Assembly: GCA_001801685.1 (NCBI GenBank)
Contig: MGYJ01000078.1
Location: 124,001 to 188,000 of the forward strand
DNA from: Gammaproteobacteria bacterium RIFCSPHIGHO2_12_FULL_63_22
GTDB lineage: Bacteria; Pseudomonadota; Gammaproteobacteria; Xanthomonadales; Xanthomonadaceae
Length of the DNA: 64,000 nt
Direction of reading: 5' to 3'
Positions 27,129-35,907 of the stretch are shown piece after piece; within the stretch, counting starts at the first letter, position 1; each line of letters begins with the position of its first letter. The position numbers were made by a program, and so were the translations under genes. The notes under the pieces are model-generated. The model was not told the DNA's origin, searched no databases, and was given only the letters and a program-made list of their open reading frames with translations.

Positions 27129-27677
27129 ATGGACATCGGTTCCCGTCTCCACTCGGTACGCACCAGCAAGGGTTTGAGCCAGCGCGAACTGGCCAAGCGT
27201 GTCGGAGTCACCAACAGCACCATCTCGCTGATCGAACAGAACAAGGTCAGTCCTTCGGTGGGCTCCTTGAAGAAGGTGCTCGACGGCATCCCGATCTCGC
27301 TGGCCGATTTTTTCACCCTGGATCTCGCCGGTGACGCATCGGACGGCCCCTATTACGCAGCCGAGGAATTGCCCGACGTCGGCAACAACGAGATCCATTA
27401 TTTCCTGGTCGGCAATCGACGCGGAAATCGCCAGATGTGCATCCTTCGCGAAGTGATGCCGCCCGGCAGCGACACCGGCGAGACGTCGCTGAGCCACGAC
27501 GGCGAAGAAGGTGGGGTGATCGTGCAAGGGCAAGTGGAGGTGACCGTCGGCGACCGCGTCAAGGTGCTCGGCCCGGGCGAGGCCTATTACTTCGAAAGCC
27601 GCACGCCGCATCGCTTCCGCAACGTCGGCAGCGACGACGCCATCATCGTCAGCGCCAACACACCTCCCACTTTCTAA
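27129..27677 (+). CDS. XRE-cupin transcriptional regulator, PuuR-like
   Basis: A 182-aa regulator with an N-terminal helix-turn-helix of the Xre type (residues 4-60: RLHSVRTSKGLSQRELAKRV, then TNSTISLIEQNKVSPS) and a C-terminal cupin (about 105-180, with GEEGGVIVQGQVEV and GEAYYFESRTPHRFRN). This architecture is that of E. coli PuuR, the putrescine-responsive repressor of polyamine catabolism. It starts 24 bases before a PuuC/KauB-like aldehyde dehydrogenase and faces bauA, so it probably controls both. The inducer is inferred to be a polyamine or related amine, not shown. Confidence 0.88.
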   Translation: MDIGSRLHSVRTSKGLSQRELAKRVGVTNSTISLIEQNKVSPSVGSLKKVLDGIPISLADFFTLDLAGDASDGPYYAAEELPDVGNNEIHYFLVGNRRGNRQMCILREVMPPGSDTGETSLSHDGEEGGVIVQGQVEVTVGDRVKVLGPGEAYYFESRTPHRFRNVGSDDAIIVSANTPPTF

Positions 27678-27700
27678 GCCAGGCCTTCCAAAGACAGACC

Positions 27701-29203
27701 ATGAGCAAACCGCAGACACGGGCACAGTGGGAAGCGCGGGCCGCCGCGTTGCAGATTCGAAGCCAGGCCTTCATCGACGGCAAATACGTGGATGCCGCGT
27801 CCGGCAAGACCTTCGATTGCATCAGCCCGATCGACGGCCGTGTCATCTGCGCCGTGGCCGAATGCGAAGCCGAGGATGTGGATCGTGCCGTGGCGGTTTC
27901 GCGCGCGGCATTCAACAGCGGACGCTGGAGCGAAACTTCGCCGGTGCATCGCAAGCGCACCCTGATTCGCTTCGCGCAACTGATCGACCAGCATGGCGAG
28001 GAGCTCGCCCTGCTCGAGTCGCTGGACATGGGCAAGCCGGTCGGCGATGCATTGGTCGTGGACGTCGCCGCCACCGTGCGTTGCATGAACTGGACCGGCG
28101 AAGCCATTGACAAGGTGTACGACCAGGTGGCGCCCACCGGCCACCACGAACTCGGGCTGGTCACGCACGAGCCGCTCGGCGTCATCGCCGCGATCGTGCC
28201 GTGGAATTTCCCGATGCTGATGGCGGCCTGGAAACTCGCGCCCGCACTGGCGATGGGTAATAGCGTGATCCTGAAGCCCTCGGAAAAATCGCCCCTCACC
28301 GCGATCCGCCTTGCCGAACTCGCGATCGAGGCGGGCATCCCACCCGGCGTGTTCAACGTGTTGCCAGGGTTCGGCAAGGGCGCCGGCGAGCCACTGGCGC
28401 TGCACATGGACGTTGATGGCCTGGTGTTCACTGGTTCCACAGCCATCGGCAAGCACCTGATGCAGTGCGCAGGTCGCTCCAACCTCAAGCGCGCCTACAT
28501 GGAATGCGGCGGCAAGAGCCCGAACATCGTGTTCGCCGATGCGCCCGACCTGGACGCAGCAGCGAAGGCGGCAGCCAGCGGCATCTTCTACAACCAGGGC
28601 GAGGTCTGCACTGCTGCGTCGAGGTTGTTGGTCGAGCGTTCCATCAAGGACGAGTTCATGGCGCGCGTCGTGGAGGCGGGGCGCCAGATGCAGCCACGCC
28701 ATCCCTTCGAGCCCGGCGCGCCGATGGGCGCCATGGTCGACCAGGTGCAGATGGAGCGCGTTCTCGGCTACATCGGCCAGGGCAGCGACGAAGGCGCAAA
28801 ACTGACGCTGGGCGGCAGGCGCGTACTCGCCGAGACTGGCGGTTTCTACATCGAGCCCACGATCTTCGACGATGTCCTTCACACGATGACCATCTCGCGT
28901 GAAGAGATCTTTGGCCCCGTGCTTTCCGCGATCGCCTTCGACAGTGAAGAGGAAGCGCTGCGAATCGCCAACGATTCGCCCTACGGCCTGGCCGCGGGCG
29001 TGTGGACGCAGAACCTTTCCCGCGCCCATCGGGTTGCGCGGAAACTCCGCGCTGGCAGCGTCTGGGTCAACTATTGGGATGGCGGCGACATGACCGCACC
29101 CTTCGGCGGTTACAAGCAATCGGGCAACGGCCGCGACAAATCGCTGCACGCCTTCAGCAAGTACACCGAGACCAAGGCGACCTGGATCAACCTGTCGGGC
29201 TAG
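27701..29203 (+). CDS. NAD(P)-dependent aldehyde dehydrogenase, PuuC/KauB-like
   Basis: A 500-aa aldehyde dehydrogenase, start at ATG 27701 (MSKPQTRAQWEARAAAL). Catalytic residues are visible: N in PWNFPMLMAAWK, E in MECGGKSPNIVF and Cys in FYNQGEVCTAASRLLVE. The start QIRSQAFIDGKYVDAASGKTF (read as two halves, QIRSQAFIDGK and YVDAASGKTF) and overall form match enzymes that oxidise aminoaldehydes from polyamine breakdown: 3-aminopropanal to beta-alanine, or 4-aminobutanal to GABA. It is downstream of the PuuR-like regulator in one operon. Confidence 0.92.
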   Translation: MSKPQTRAQWEARAAALQIRSQAFIDGKYVDAASGKTFDCISPIDGRVICAVAECEAEDVDRAVAVSRAAFNSGRWSETSPVHRKRTLIRFAQLIDQHGEELALLESLDMGKPVGDALVVDVAATVRCMNWTGEAIDKVYDQVAPTGHHELGLVTHEPLGVIAAIVPWNFPMLMAAWKLAPALAMGNSVILKPSEKSPLTAIRLAELAIEAGIPPGVFNVLPGFGKGAGEPLALHMDVDGLVFTGSTAIGKHLMQCAGRSNLKRAYMECGGKSPNIVFADAPDLDAAAKAAASGIFYNQGEVCTAASRLLVERSIKDEFMARVVEAGRQMQPRHPFEPGAPMGAMVDQVQMERVLGYIGQGSDEGAKLTLGGRRVLAETGGFYIEPTIFDDVLHTMTISREEIFGPVLSAIAFDSEEEALRIANDSPYGLAAGVWTQNLSRAHRVARKLRAGSVWVNYWDGGDMTAPFGGYKQSGNGRDKSLHAFSKYTETKATWINLSG

Positions 29204-29229
29204 TGGCTGGCGTCAAGGGCTGAATCCAG

Positions 29230-29692
29230 GGGTTCTGGGTGGGGTGGTGGCCGGTGATCATTTTGAGTCGCCACACGGAATCGGCTTGGTCAAAATAATC
29301 CCCGGCCACCACCTACGCGCACCTGTGACCAACATCGCTTCAGTGCAACACCCTGCCGTACCGTCGCCAACGCAGGTCGCCCGGCGCCGCCAGTCGCACT
29401 TCGTGCTTGGTGGGGACAGCCGGGCGATCCTGCGTTTGCAGGCAGTGTGCGTGGGCGTCGCTTCGCTCGCCGCAGGTTGGCGACAAAACGCAGGATCGGC
29501 CGCTGGTCCCCACCGAGCAAGCCTGCGAATGGGGCAGCGGGCGACCTGCGTTTGCGGTGGTACGGCAGGGTGTTGCCGTGAAGTCCCAGACCGCGCAGGA
29601 AGTTGCAGGCGAGCGCCGGCTTTCATTTTGACCAAGCCGATCCCGTGCGGCGACTCAAAATGAAAGCCGGCGATCGCCAGTCGCGATTAGCT
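29230..29692. repeat. Giant imperfect palindrome, copy A (about 463 bp)
   Basis: The whole segment folds back on itself. Paired arms in nested order: 29261-29295 with 29626-29660 (33 of 35 complementary), 29346-29362 with 29559-29575 (17/17), 29371-29383 with 29538-29550 (13/13), 29406-29417 with 29506-29517 (11/12), 29425-29437 with 29486-29498 (13/13), leaving a loop of about 48 nt. The outermost arms each also fold locally (TTTTGA with TCAAAA). Reading frames on both strands encode look-alike peptides ending ILTKPIPCGDSK, a consequence of the symmetry and not of coding. A second copy lies at 32754-33221. No transposase is present. It fills most of the 29204-29875 gap. Confidence 0.93.
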
Positions 29693-29728
29693 CTTGAGAA
29701 TCGCCAGTCGCGATCAGCTCTTGGCGAT
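29673..29728 (+). repeat. Two tandem 27-bp units at the end of palindrome copy A
   Basis: A unit starting ATCGCCAGTCGCGATTAGCT at 29673 recurs at 29700 with a single early difference (TTAGCT becomes TCAGCT). Copy B has one such unit (33202 onward). The rest of 29729-29875 shows no gene. Confidence 0.7.
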
Positions 29729-29875
29729 CGCCCTTCACGACGACCCGTTGCGGATTTGCCGGGCAGGGCACAGTTCTTGCTTGGCTGAACGGGGTATGGT
29801 CGTTCCGACCTACCCGCCGTGGTCTATTTCGACCGGGGCATAGCCACGCCGGCCCTGCCGGCCCAGGGGAAACAC

Positions 29876-32671
29876 ATGCTCGTACGTGCTGCTCGCAACC
29901 TGCGAACCTGCTTCGTCGCCATCCTCGCCACGCTTGCCTTTGTCGGCAGCGCAGTCGCGGCGCCTTCGGATACCGGCCTCGCTTCCCGCCAGTTCGGCAA
30001 CGGCCGCCCGGTCAGCCTCAACGACCTGCCGGCAGGGCAACTCAAGCGCCGCCTGGAATCGCTGGCGCCCAAGGCACAGTCCAACGCGCTGCGCTGGCTG
30101 CAGTACATCTCCTTCACCGGCACCGACCTTGACCTGCTGCGGGTTGACGACGGTGGCGGCGTGTTCTTTGCCGACACGATGCGGCCCGACAATGCCATGC
30201 GCAAGGCGGCCAGCAAATCGACCGGCACTGTCAGCGCGGCCTATGTGCCCAGTGATGCGTTCTTCCTGCACAGCCGTCCCGGCGCGACCAAGCGCGTGTA
30301 TCTCGATTTCAACGGCCACACTTTTACCAACACCGCGTGGGGCGCCGGCACGTTTGTCGGCGTGGCTTTCAGCATCGATGCGGACCGCGCCAATTTCAGC
30401 GACGCCGAGCGCACCGCCATCATCAGCATCTGGCATCGCGTGGCCGAGGACCTGGCGCCGTTCGACATCGACGTCACCACCGAAGAGCCCGCCAGCTTCA
30501 ACAGCACTACCGGTCGCGTCCTGATCACCGAGGACAACCAGGCCGACGGCACGGCCATGCCATCGCAAGGGGCGGGCGGCGTTGCCTATGTCAACGTGTT
30601 CGGTGCGTCGAACTACCACACCTACTATTCGCCGGCGCTGGTCTATGCCGAGAACCTCGGCCCGAATGTGGACACCTACATCGCCGAAGCGTCCTCGCAC
30701 GAGTTCGGCCACAACCTCGGCCTGTCGCACGACGGCACCACCGCGGGCGTGGCCTATTACGCCGGCCACGGTACGGGCCTGGTGTCGTGGGCCCCGATCA
30801 TGGGCAACAGCTATTACAACAACGTCACCGAGTGGAGCAAAGGCGAGTACACCGGCGCCAACCAGACCCAGGACGACCTGGCCATCATTGGCGCCAAGCT
30901 CGGCTTCCGTCCCGACGACCATGGCAACACCATTGCCAGCGGCACTGCGCTAACCGTCGCCGGCGACGGCACCGTGGATGCGTCCAATCCGGAGCTCGAC
31001 CCCTACAACCTGTTGCCGCAGAACAAGGGTGTGATCAACTCGGGCACCGACGTCGATGTCTTCACCTTCATCTCCGGCAGCGGCCCGCTGACGCTCACCG
31101 TAACGCCGGCTTGGGATGCGTTCTATCGCGCCACTACCCGCCGCGCAGCCAACCTCGACGTCGGACTGGAATTGCGCGACAACGCCGGCAACCTGGTCGC
31201 CTCCAGCGATCCGAATACGGATACGTCGGCCGTGGTCTCCGCGACCGTGGCAGCCGGTACCTATCACCTGTTGGTGACGGGCGTAGGCAACGCAGTCGTG
31301 CCGTATTCCGACTACGACAGCCTGGGCCAGTTCTTCATCAACGGATCGATCACCACCGGTGTCAGCGACACGACGGCGCCGAACCCGAATCCGATGACCT
31401 GGGCCAGCGTGCCGTCGCCGACCGGCGAGAGCACCATCGCCATGACGGCCAGCACGGCAGTGGATGAAACCAGCACCGTGCAGTACCGCTTCAACTGCAC
31501 CAGCGGCGGCACCGGTTGTGTTGCCAGCGCGTGGCAGGCCGGCACCTCCTACGTCGCCAGCGGCCTCGCACCAGCAACGCAGTACACCTTCACCGTGCAG
31601 GCACGCGATTTCTCGGGCAATACCACCGCCGCCTCATCGGCCGTCAGCGCGACCACCGACACGCCGCCCCCGCCGCCGCCCTACTTTGATTTCGTGGCCG
31701 GCAGTGAAAGCACCGTGGCAGGCTCGTTGTCTGGCAACTACACCAGCACTGCCACCGACAACGGCGTCGCCGAGTCGATCACCGAAGTGTCGTCGGGCGG
31801 CCAGCCGGCCAAGCGCTTCAGCCAGCTCGAACATCGCTGGAACTTCAACCTCAGCGCCGGCATCAGCGCCACGCTGGTCGCCAACGCCTGGAGCAGCGGC
31901 TCCACCGATGGCGATACTTTCAACTTCCAGTATTCGACCAACGGCGGCAGCAGCTGGACGACGATGTTCAACGTATCGTCCACCAGCAATGGCAACGTGC
32001 AGAGCTTCGTGCTGCCGGGCGCGCCGAGCGGCGCGGTCATCGTGCGGGTGATCGACAGCAACCGCACGGCCGGCGCCACGGCATTGAACACCGTGTCGGT
32101 GGACCACCTGTACATCCAGGTCGCCAACCCGTCCACCGATCCGCCCACCGGCAATCCATCGGGCCTGTCGGCCACGGCGATATCGTCCAGCCGCATCGAC
32201 CTGGCCTGGACCGATGGCGTCAGCAACGAGTCCAGCTACCGCGTCGAGCGTTCGCCCGACGGCAGCACCGGCTGGACCGTGGTGGCGACCCTGCCGCTTG
32301 ACAGCCAGTCGTACAGCGACACGACGGTGGCGGCGAGCACGACCTACTTCTATCGGGTCAGCGCCTTCAACAACATCGCGAGCACCGGCTACGCCAGCGC
32401 CAATGCCACCACGCCCGTCGCCCCGCCGCCGCCAGCCATCGCGCTGACGGCCGTCGGTTCAAAGGTGAAGGGCGTCATCCGCATCCAGCTGAACTGGACC
32501 GGCGCGAGCAGTGTCGATGTCTACCGCAACGGCGGCGTGATCGCCCCGAACGTCAGTGGCACGTCCTATCTCGACATTACGGGCTCGAAGGCTGCCGGGA
32601 CCTACACGCACAGGGTATGCTTGGCGGGCAGTACGACCACGTGCTCGAATACGACGTCCACTGTGTTCTGA
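29876..32671 (+). CDS. Secreted zinc metalloprotease with PPC-like and fibronectin type III domains
   Basis: A 931-aa exported protease. ATG 29876 follows an AGGGGAAA site and opens a signal peptide (about 28 residues, cleavage near AVA-APSD). The metzincin zinc site is H275-E276-x2-H279-x5-H285 (HEFGHNLGLSHDG). After the catalytic domain come a pre-peptidase C-terminal-like beta domain (about 370-490), a fibronectin type III domain (about 500-595), a Pro-rich linker (PPPPPPYF), a beta-rich domain (about 605-750), a second FN3 domain (about 765-845) and another Ig-like C-terminal module. Such enzymes are typical exoenzymes of Xanthomonadales. It is monocistronic and flanked by the two giant palindromes. 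Confidence 0.92.
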   Translation: MLVRAARNLRTCFVAILATLAFVGSAVAAPSDTGLASRQFGNGRPVSLNDLPAGQLKRRLESLAPKAQSNALRWLQYISFTGTDLDLLRVDDGGGVFFADTMRPDNAMRKAASKSTGTVSAAYVPSDAFFLHSRPGATKRVYLDFNGHTFTNTAWGAGTFVGVAFSIDADRANFSDAERTAIISIWHRVAEDLAPFDIDVTTEEPASFNSTTGRVLITEDNQADGTAMPSQGAGGVAYVNVFGASNYHTYYSPALVYAENLGPNVDTYIAEASSHEFGHNLGLSHDGTTAGVAYYAGHGTGLVSWAPIMGNSYYNNVTEWSKGEYTGANQTQDDLAIIGAKLGFRPDDHGNTIASGTALTVAGDGTVDASNPELDPYNLLPQNKGVINSGTDVDVFTFISGSGPLTLTVTPAWDAFYRATTRRAANLDVGLELRDNAGNLVASSDPNTDTSAVVSATVAAGTYHLLVTGVGNAVVPYSDYDSLGQFFINGSITTGVSDTTAPNPNPMTWASVPSPTGESTIAMTASTAVDETSTVQYRFNCTSGGTGCVASAWQAGTSYVASGLAPATQYTFTVQARDFSGNTTAASSAVSATTDTPPPPPPYFDFVAGSESTVAGSLSGNYTSTATDNGVAESITEVSSGGQPAKRFSQLEHRWNFNLSAGISATLVANAWSSGSTDGDTFNFQYSTNGGSSWTTMFNVSSTSNGNVQSFVLPGAPSGAVIVRVIDSNRTAGATALNTVSVDHLYIQVANPSTDPPTGNPSGLSATAISSSRIDLAWTDGVSNESSYRVERSPDGSTGWTVVATLPLDSQSYSDTTVAASTTYFYRVSAFNNIASTGYASANATTPVAPPPPAIALTAVGSKVKGVIRIQLNWTGASSVDVYRNGGVIAPNVSGTSYLDITGSKAAGTYTHRVCLAGSTTTCSNTTSTVF

Positions 32672-32692
32672 TTTGCATCAATCCAGGGGAAG

Positions 32693-32725
32693 AGGCGCCA
32701 TGAGCAATCGTGGCGCCTTTTTTTT
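32693..32725 (+). terminator. Rho-independent terminator after the metalloprotease gene
   Basis: AGGCGCCA (32693-32700) pairs with TGGCGCCT (32711-32718) around a 10-nt loop, and a run of eight T residues (32718-32725) follows. It sits 29 bases before palindrome copy B. Confidence 0.93.
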
Positions 32726-32753
32726 GCGCTGTTGTCTTGAAGGTCAAGGACTT

Positions 32754-33221
32754 GGGTTCTGGGTGGGGTGGTGGCCGGTGATCATTTTGAGTCGCCGCAC
32801 GATACCGGCTTGGTCAAAATAATCCCCGGCCACCACCTGCGCGCACTTCTGACCAACATCGCTTCAGTGCAACACCCTGCATTACCCCCGCCAACGCAGG
32901 TCGCCCGGCGCCGCCAGTCGCACTTCGTGCTTGGTGGGGACTGCCGGGCGATCCTGCGTCTTCTCACCAGCTTGCGTGGGCTTCGCTGCGCTCGCCGGAG
33001 GTTGTACCGGCGACAGAACGCAGGATCGCCCGGTGGCCCCACCGAGCAAGCCTGCGAATGGGGCAGCGGGCGACCTGCGTTGGCCGGGGTACGGCAGGGT
33101 GTTGCCGTGAAGACCCAGACCGCGCAGGAAGTTGCGGGCGAGCGCCGGATTTTATTTTGACCAAGCCGGTATCGTGCGGCGACTCAAAATGAAAGCCGGC
33201 GATCGCCAGTCGCGATCAGCT
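32754..33221. repeat. Giant imperfect palindrome, copy B (about 468 bp)
   Basis: Second copy of the element at 29230-29692, in the same orientation. The outer arms 32785-32819 and 33155-33189 are fully complementary over 35 bases. Inner arms are kept: CAACACCCTGC near 32870 with its complement near 33100, and CCAACGCAGGTCGCCCG with its complement around 33068-33085. Copy B differs from copy A in the middle of the outer arms (GCACGATACC in B, ACACGGAATC in A), and both arms of B carry the matching change. No coding capacity is credible. It fills the 32672-33228 gap together with the terminator. Confidence 0.93.
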
Positions 33222-33228
33222 GTTGCTC

Positions 33229-33657
33229 TTAGACAGCGACAGCAGCAGCCCTTGCCTGGATGAAGGCAAGCAATGCGGCCATGCCATTGCTGCGCGTCGG
33301 CGAGAGGTGTTTCGACAGGCCGATCTTTTCGATGTAGTCCGGAGTTGTGGCCAGGATCTCTGCCGCGCTGCGGCCTGAGTAGACGCGCAGTGCCAGGTAG
33401 ACCAGCCCCGAGACGATGCTCGAGTCGCTGATCGCGTGGAACTCAAGTCGTGATGCGTCGCCTTCCGGCACGATCCAGACCATCGACTGGCAGCCCTGCA
33501 GGCGGTTCGCTTCCGTCTTCCATTCCTCCGGGAAGGGCGGCAGGCGGCGGCCGAGATCGATCAGGTATTGGTAGCGCTCGGACCAGTCGCCGAAGAAGGC
33601 GAATTCGTCGGCGATGGCTTGCTGTGCTTCGACCGCAGTGGCTTCAGGGGGAAGCAT
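33229..33657 (-). CDS. sufE: SufE-family sulfur-acceptor protein
   Basis: Accepts persulfide sulfur from a cysteine desulfurase for iron-sulfur cluster or related sulfur transfer. The 142-aa length is normal and the acceptor Cys is C56 in NRLQGCQSMVWI. Its ATG overlaps the cysS stop by one base, so it is the second gene of a cysS-sufE unit. No sufS or other suf gene is in the window. Its stop lies 8 bases from palindrome copy B. Confidence 0.92.
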   Translation of the reverse strand: MLPPEATAVEAQQAIADEFAFFGDWSERYQYLIDLGRRLPPFPEEWKTEANRLQGCQSMVWIVPEGDASRLEFHAISDSSIVSGLVYLALRVYSGRSAAEILATTPDYIEKIGLSKHLSPTRSNGMAALLAFIQARAAAVAV

Positions 33658-35030
33658 CAGCCGCGTCTCCAGCGGACGCCCTGTGCGGTGTCTTCGAGCA
33701 AGACGCCTTCGCGGGCGAGTTCATCGCGTAGTGCGTCGGCACGGGCGAAGTCGCGGGCTTTCTTGGCGGCGTTGCGTTCGTCAACGATGGCCTGGATGCG
33801 TGAATCCTCATCGGCATTGCCGCCGCGCGAGAACCAGGCCGCCGGATCCTGTTGCAGCAAGCCGAGGATTTCGCCTGCGGCCAGCAGTTCGCCTTTCAGG
33901 CGCTGCTTTTCCGATGCATCGGTTGCGATGCGGGCTTCGCCGGCCAGGCGCGATAGCTCGGCCAGTACCGCCGGGGTGTTGAGGTCGTCGCACAGCGCCA
34001 CCTCGACAGCGGTGGGGAGTCCGTCGATGGCAACGGCCTTGACGCCGGCCAGGTCGCGCAGCGTGCCGTACAGGCGGTCCAGGGTGCGGATGCACTGGTC
34101 GATCAGCGCGTCGGACCAGTCGAGCGGCTGCCGGTACTGGGCGGACAGCAGGGCGTAGCGCAGGGCTTCGGGTGGCTGGCTGTCGAGCAGTTCGTGCAGC
34201 ACGCTCACGTTGCCCAAGGACTTCGACATCTTGGTGCCGCCGAAGTTGAGCATGCCGTTGTGCAGCCAGAAACGCGCGAACACCTTGCCGCCGTGGGCGC
34301 AGGTGCTTTGCGCCAGCTCGTTTTCGTGATGCGGGAATTGCAGGTCCACGCCGCCGGCATGGATGTCGATGGTGTCGCCGAGGTGGGCAGCGGCCATTGC
34401 CGAACATTCGATGTGCCAACCCGGGCGGCCGATGCCCCAGGGCGATGGCCATCCCGGCAATTCCGGGGATGAAGGCTTCCACAGGACGAAGTCGCCGGCA
34501 TCGCGCTTGTACGGCGCCACTTCCACGCGCGCACCCGCCAGCATTTCGTCCACCGGCCGACGGGAAAGCTTGCCGTAGTCCGGGAAGCTGGCGACGGAAA
34601 AAAGAACGTGACCGTCGGCGGCATAGGCATGGCCGCTTGCAATCAGCGTCTCGATCATCGTGATGATCTCGCCGATATGCGCGGTCGCGTGCGGTTCCAC
34701 GTCCTGCGGCGCGACGCCCAACCGGGCCATGTCGTCCCGGTAAACGGCGGTGAACTTGTCGGTGATGGTGCTGATCGGCACGCCCTGTTCCAGTGCGGCT
34801 GCATTGATCTTGTCATCAACGTCGGTGATATTGCGGGCGTAGACCAGCCGCGGATAGCGGCGGCGAAGCATTTTCGCCAGCACGTCGAACACCACCGGTC
34901 CGCGCGCATTGCCGATATGCACGTAGTTGTAGACTGTCGGGCCGCACAGGTACATGGTTACGCGCTGCGGGTCGAGCGGGGAGAACGCCTCGAGGCGGCG
35001 ATGCAGGTTGTTGTAGAGGCGAATGTCCAT
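33657..35030 (-). CDS. cysS: Cysteinyl-tRNA synthetase
   Basis: Class I aminoacyl-tRNA synthetase charging tRNA-Cys. The 457-aa length is normal. The ATP-binding HIGH-type motif is [14 protein letters not shown] appears intact as [10 protein letters not shown], and zinc ligands include C29 ([10 protein letters not shown]) and later C and H residues ([21 protein letters not shown]). It is cotranscribed with sufE, a plausible pairing because both proteins use cysteine. Confidence 0.98.
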   Translation of the reverse strand: MDIRLYNNLHRRLEAFSPLDPQRVTMYLCGPTVYNYVHIGNARGPVVFDVLAKMLRRRYPRLVYARNITDVDDKINAAALEQGVPISTITDKFTAVYRDDMARLGVAPQDVEPHATAHIGEIITMIETLIASGHAYAADGHVLFSVASFPDYGKLSRRPVDEMLAGARVEVAPYKRDAGDFVLWKPSSPELPGWPSPWGIGRPGWHIECSAMAAAHLGDTIDIHAGGVDLQFPHHENELAQSTCAHGGKVFARFWLHNGMLNFGGTKMSKSLGNVSVLHELLDSQPPEALRYALLSAQYRQPLDWSDALIDQCIRTLDRLYGTLRDLAGVKAVAIDGLPTAVEVALCDDLNTPAVLAELSRLAGEARIATDASEKQRLKGELLAAGEILGLLQQDPAAWFSRGGNADEDSRIQAIVDERNAAKKARDFARADALRDELAREGVLLEDTAQGVRWRRG

Positions 35031-35216
35031 GGCTCCAAGTTTAGCAAACGCCAGCCCGTGGCTTAACGGAATTCTTATGTCGAGGTTCAGCCAGCTGATG
35101 CTTGAATGGAATCCTGGATATCAACGCGGGTGCGGGACTGGGGTGGTGCGGAAAGGCATGGATGCCGACGTTCCTTGGCAGTGCCGTGCCTTTGCCCCCG
35201 TGCAGAGGATTCCATC

Positions 35217-35735
35217 ATGAGGTTTCGCGCCGTCACGCTCGCCCTGGCACTGCTGGTGTCGGGTTTTGCGCAGGGTCAGAGCCGCTACGCCGATGAAAAC
35301 GTGACCTACGGCTACGCGCAGGTGCTGCGCGCCACGCCCATTTACGAGATGGTCAGGGTGCGTGTGCCGGAGCAGCGATGCGAAGGCACGTCCGACCGCG
35401 ATGACGGCACGGGTGGCACGGTCGCCGGGGCCCTGGTGGGCGGCGCGCTGGGAAACCAGGTTGGAAAGGGTGATGGGCGCAAGGCATCCACCATTGCGGG
35501 CGCCGTGCTCGGCGGCGCGATCGGACGCCGGATCGATCGAAACAACAGTGTCGCCGGCACGGGCCGTTGCCGGACGGTCGAGGTGGAGCGCGACGAGCGC
35601 CGGCTCACCGGCTACGACGTCGAATACCAGTACAAGGGCGAAACCTACATGTCGCGCCTGGCGGCGGACCCGGGTATCCGCCTGCGGATCCGAATCGCGG
35701 TCAGTCCGGACGACCCATCACTGCGCAACCGCTGA
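35217..35735 (+). CDS. Glycine-zipper 2TM-domain envelope protein
   Basis: A 172-aa exported protein. ATG 35217 opens a signal peptide (FRAVTLALALLVSGFAQGQS). Residues 65-105 form a glycine-zipper membrane hairpin: TVAGALVGGALGNQVGKGDG, then TIAGAVLGGAIGRRIDR, as in the 17-kDa surface antigen family. The C-terminal third is a small soluble region (RCRTVEVERDERRLTGYDVE). Function is unknown; such proteins are envelope-associated. The 186 bases upstream hold no gene. It precedes the arginine operon but is probably separately transcribed. Confidence 0.85.
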   Translation: MRFRAVTLALALLVSGFAQGQSRYADENVTYGYAQVLRATPIYEMVRVRVPEQRCEGTSDRDDGTGGTVAGALVGGALGNQVGKGDGRKASTIAGAVLGGAIGRRIDRNNSVAGTGRCRTVEVERDERRLTGYDVEYQYKGETYMSRLAADPGIRLRIRIAVSPDDPSLRNR

Positions 35736-35736
35736 G

Positions 35737-35765
35737 TTGCGGGCTCCAGCGGCTGCTGACATACT
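35737..35765 (+). promoter_or_regulatory. Predicted promoter of the arginine operon leader
   Basis: TTGCGG (35737-35742), a 17-bp spacer and CATACT (35760-35765). The start of transcription would fall near 35772, almost at the ATG of the leader ORF. The hexamers are only moderate matches. Confidence 0.4.
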
Positions 35766-35774
35766 CGGCGCCCA

Positions 35775-35873
35775 ATGACCACTTGCCACGCCAACGCCGA
35801 CATCCTGACCTCTGCCCGAATGGCAGCGGGAATGACGTCGCGTGCTCGCCGACCGGAACCCCACACAGCCTAG
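35775..35873 (+). CDS. Possible 32-aa leader peptide with clustered Arg codons
   Basis: A short frame starting at ATG 35775 and ending TAG 35871-35873 encodes MTTCHANADILTSARM and ends SRARRPEPHTA. Arg codons at positions 23, 25 and 26 (CGT, CGC, CGA) lie 19-30 bases before the stop. There is no Shine-Dalgarno, but the predicted transcript start is nearly at the ATG, so leaderless translation is possible. An intrinsic terminator follows 35 bases after the stop and just before argF'. This fits a ribosome-dependent attenuator, but the frame could be chance. Confidence 0.35.
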   Translation: MTTCHANADILTSARMAAGMTSRARRPEPHTA

Positions 35874-35907
35874 TTGGGTCCCGGACGTCGTCGTCTTGAA
35901 ACCGGAA

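Noticed and set aside
29244-29663. Open frames on both strands inside palindrome copy A (29244-29663 plus, 29258-29635 minus), and 32768-33160 in copy B
   Set aside because: The plus and minus peptides resemble each other because the DNA is palindromic. Composition is Arg/Pro/Ala-rich, there are no known motifs and no ribosome-binding sites, and the two copies diverge without codon-like constraint.
29230-33221. Composite transposon or insertion sequence
   Set aside because: No transposase-like protein lies inside or next to either repeat, and no clear target-site duplication was found at the edges.
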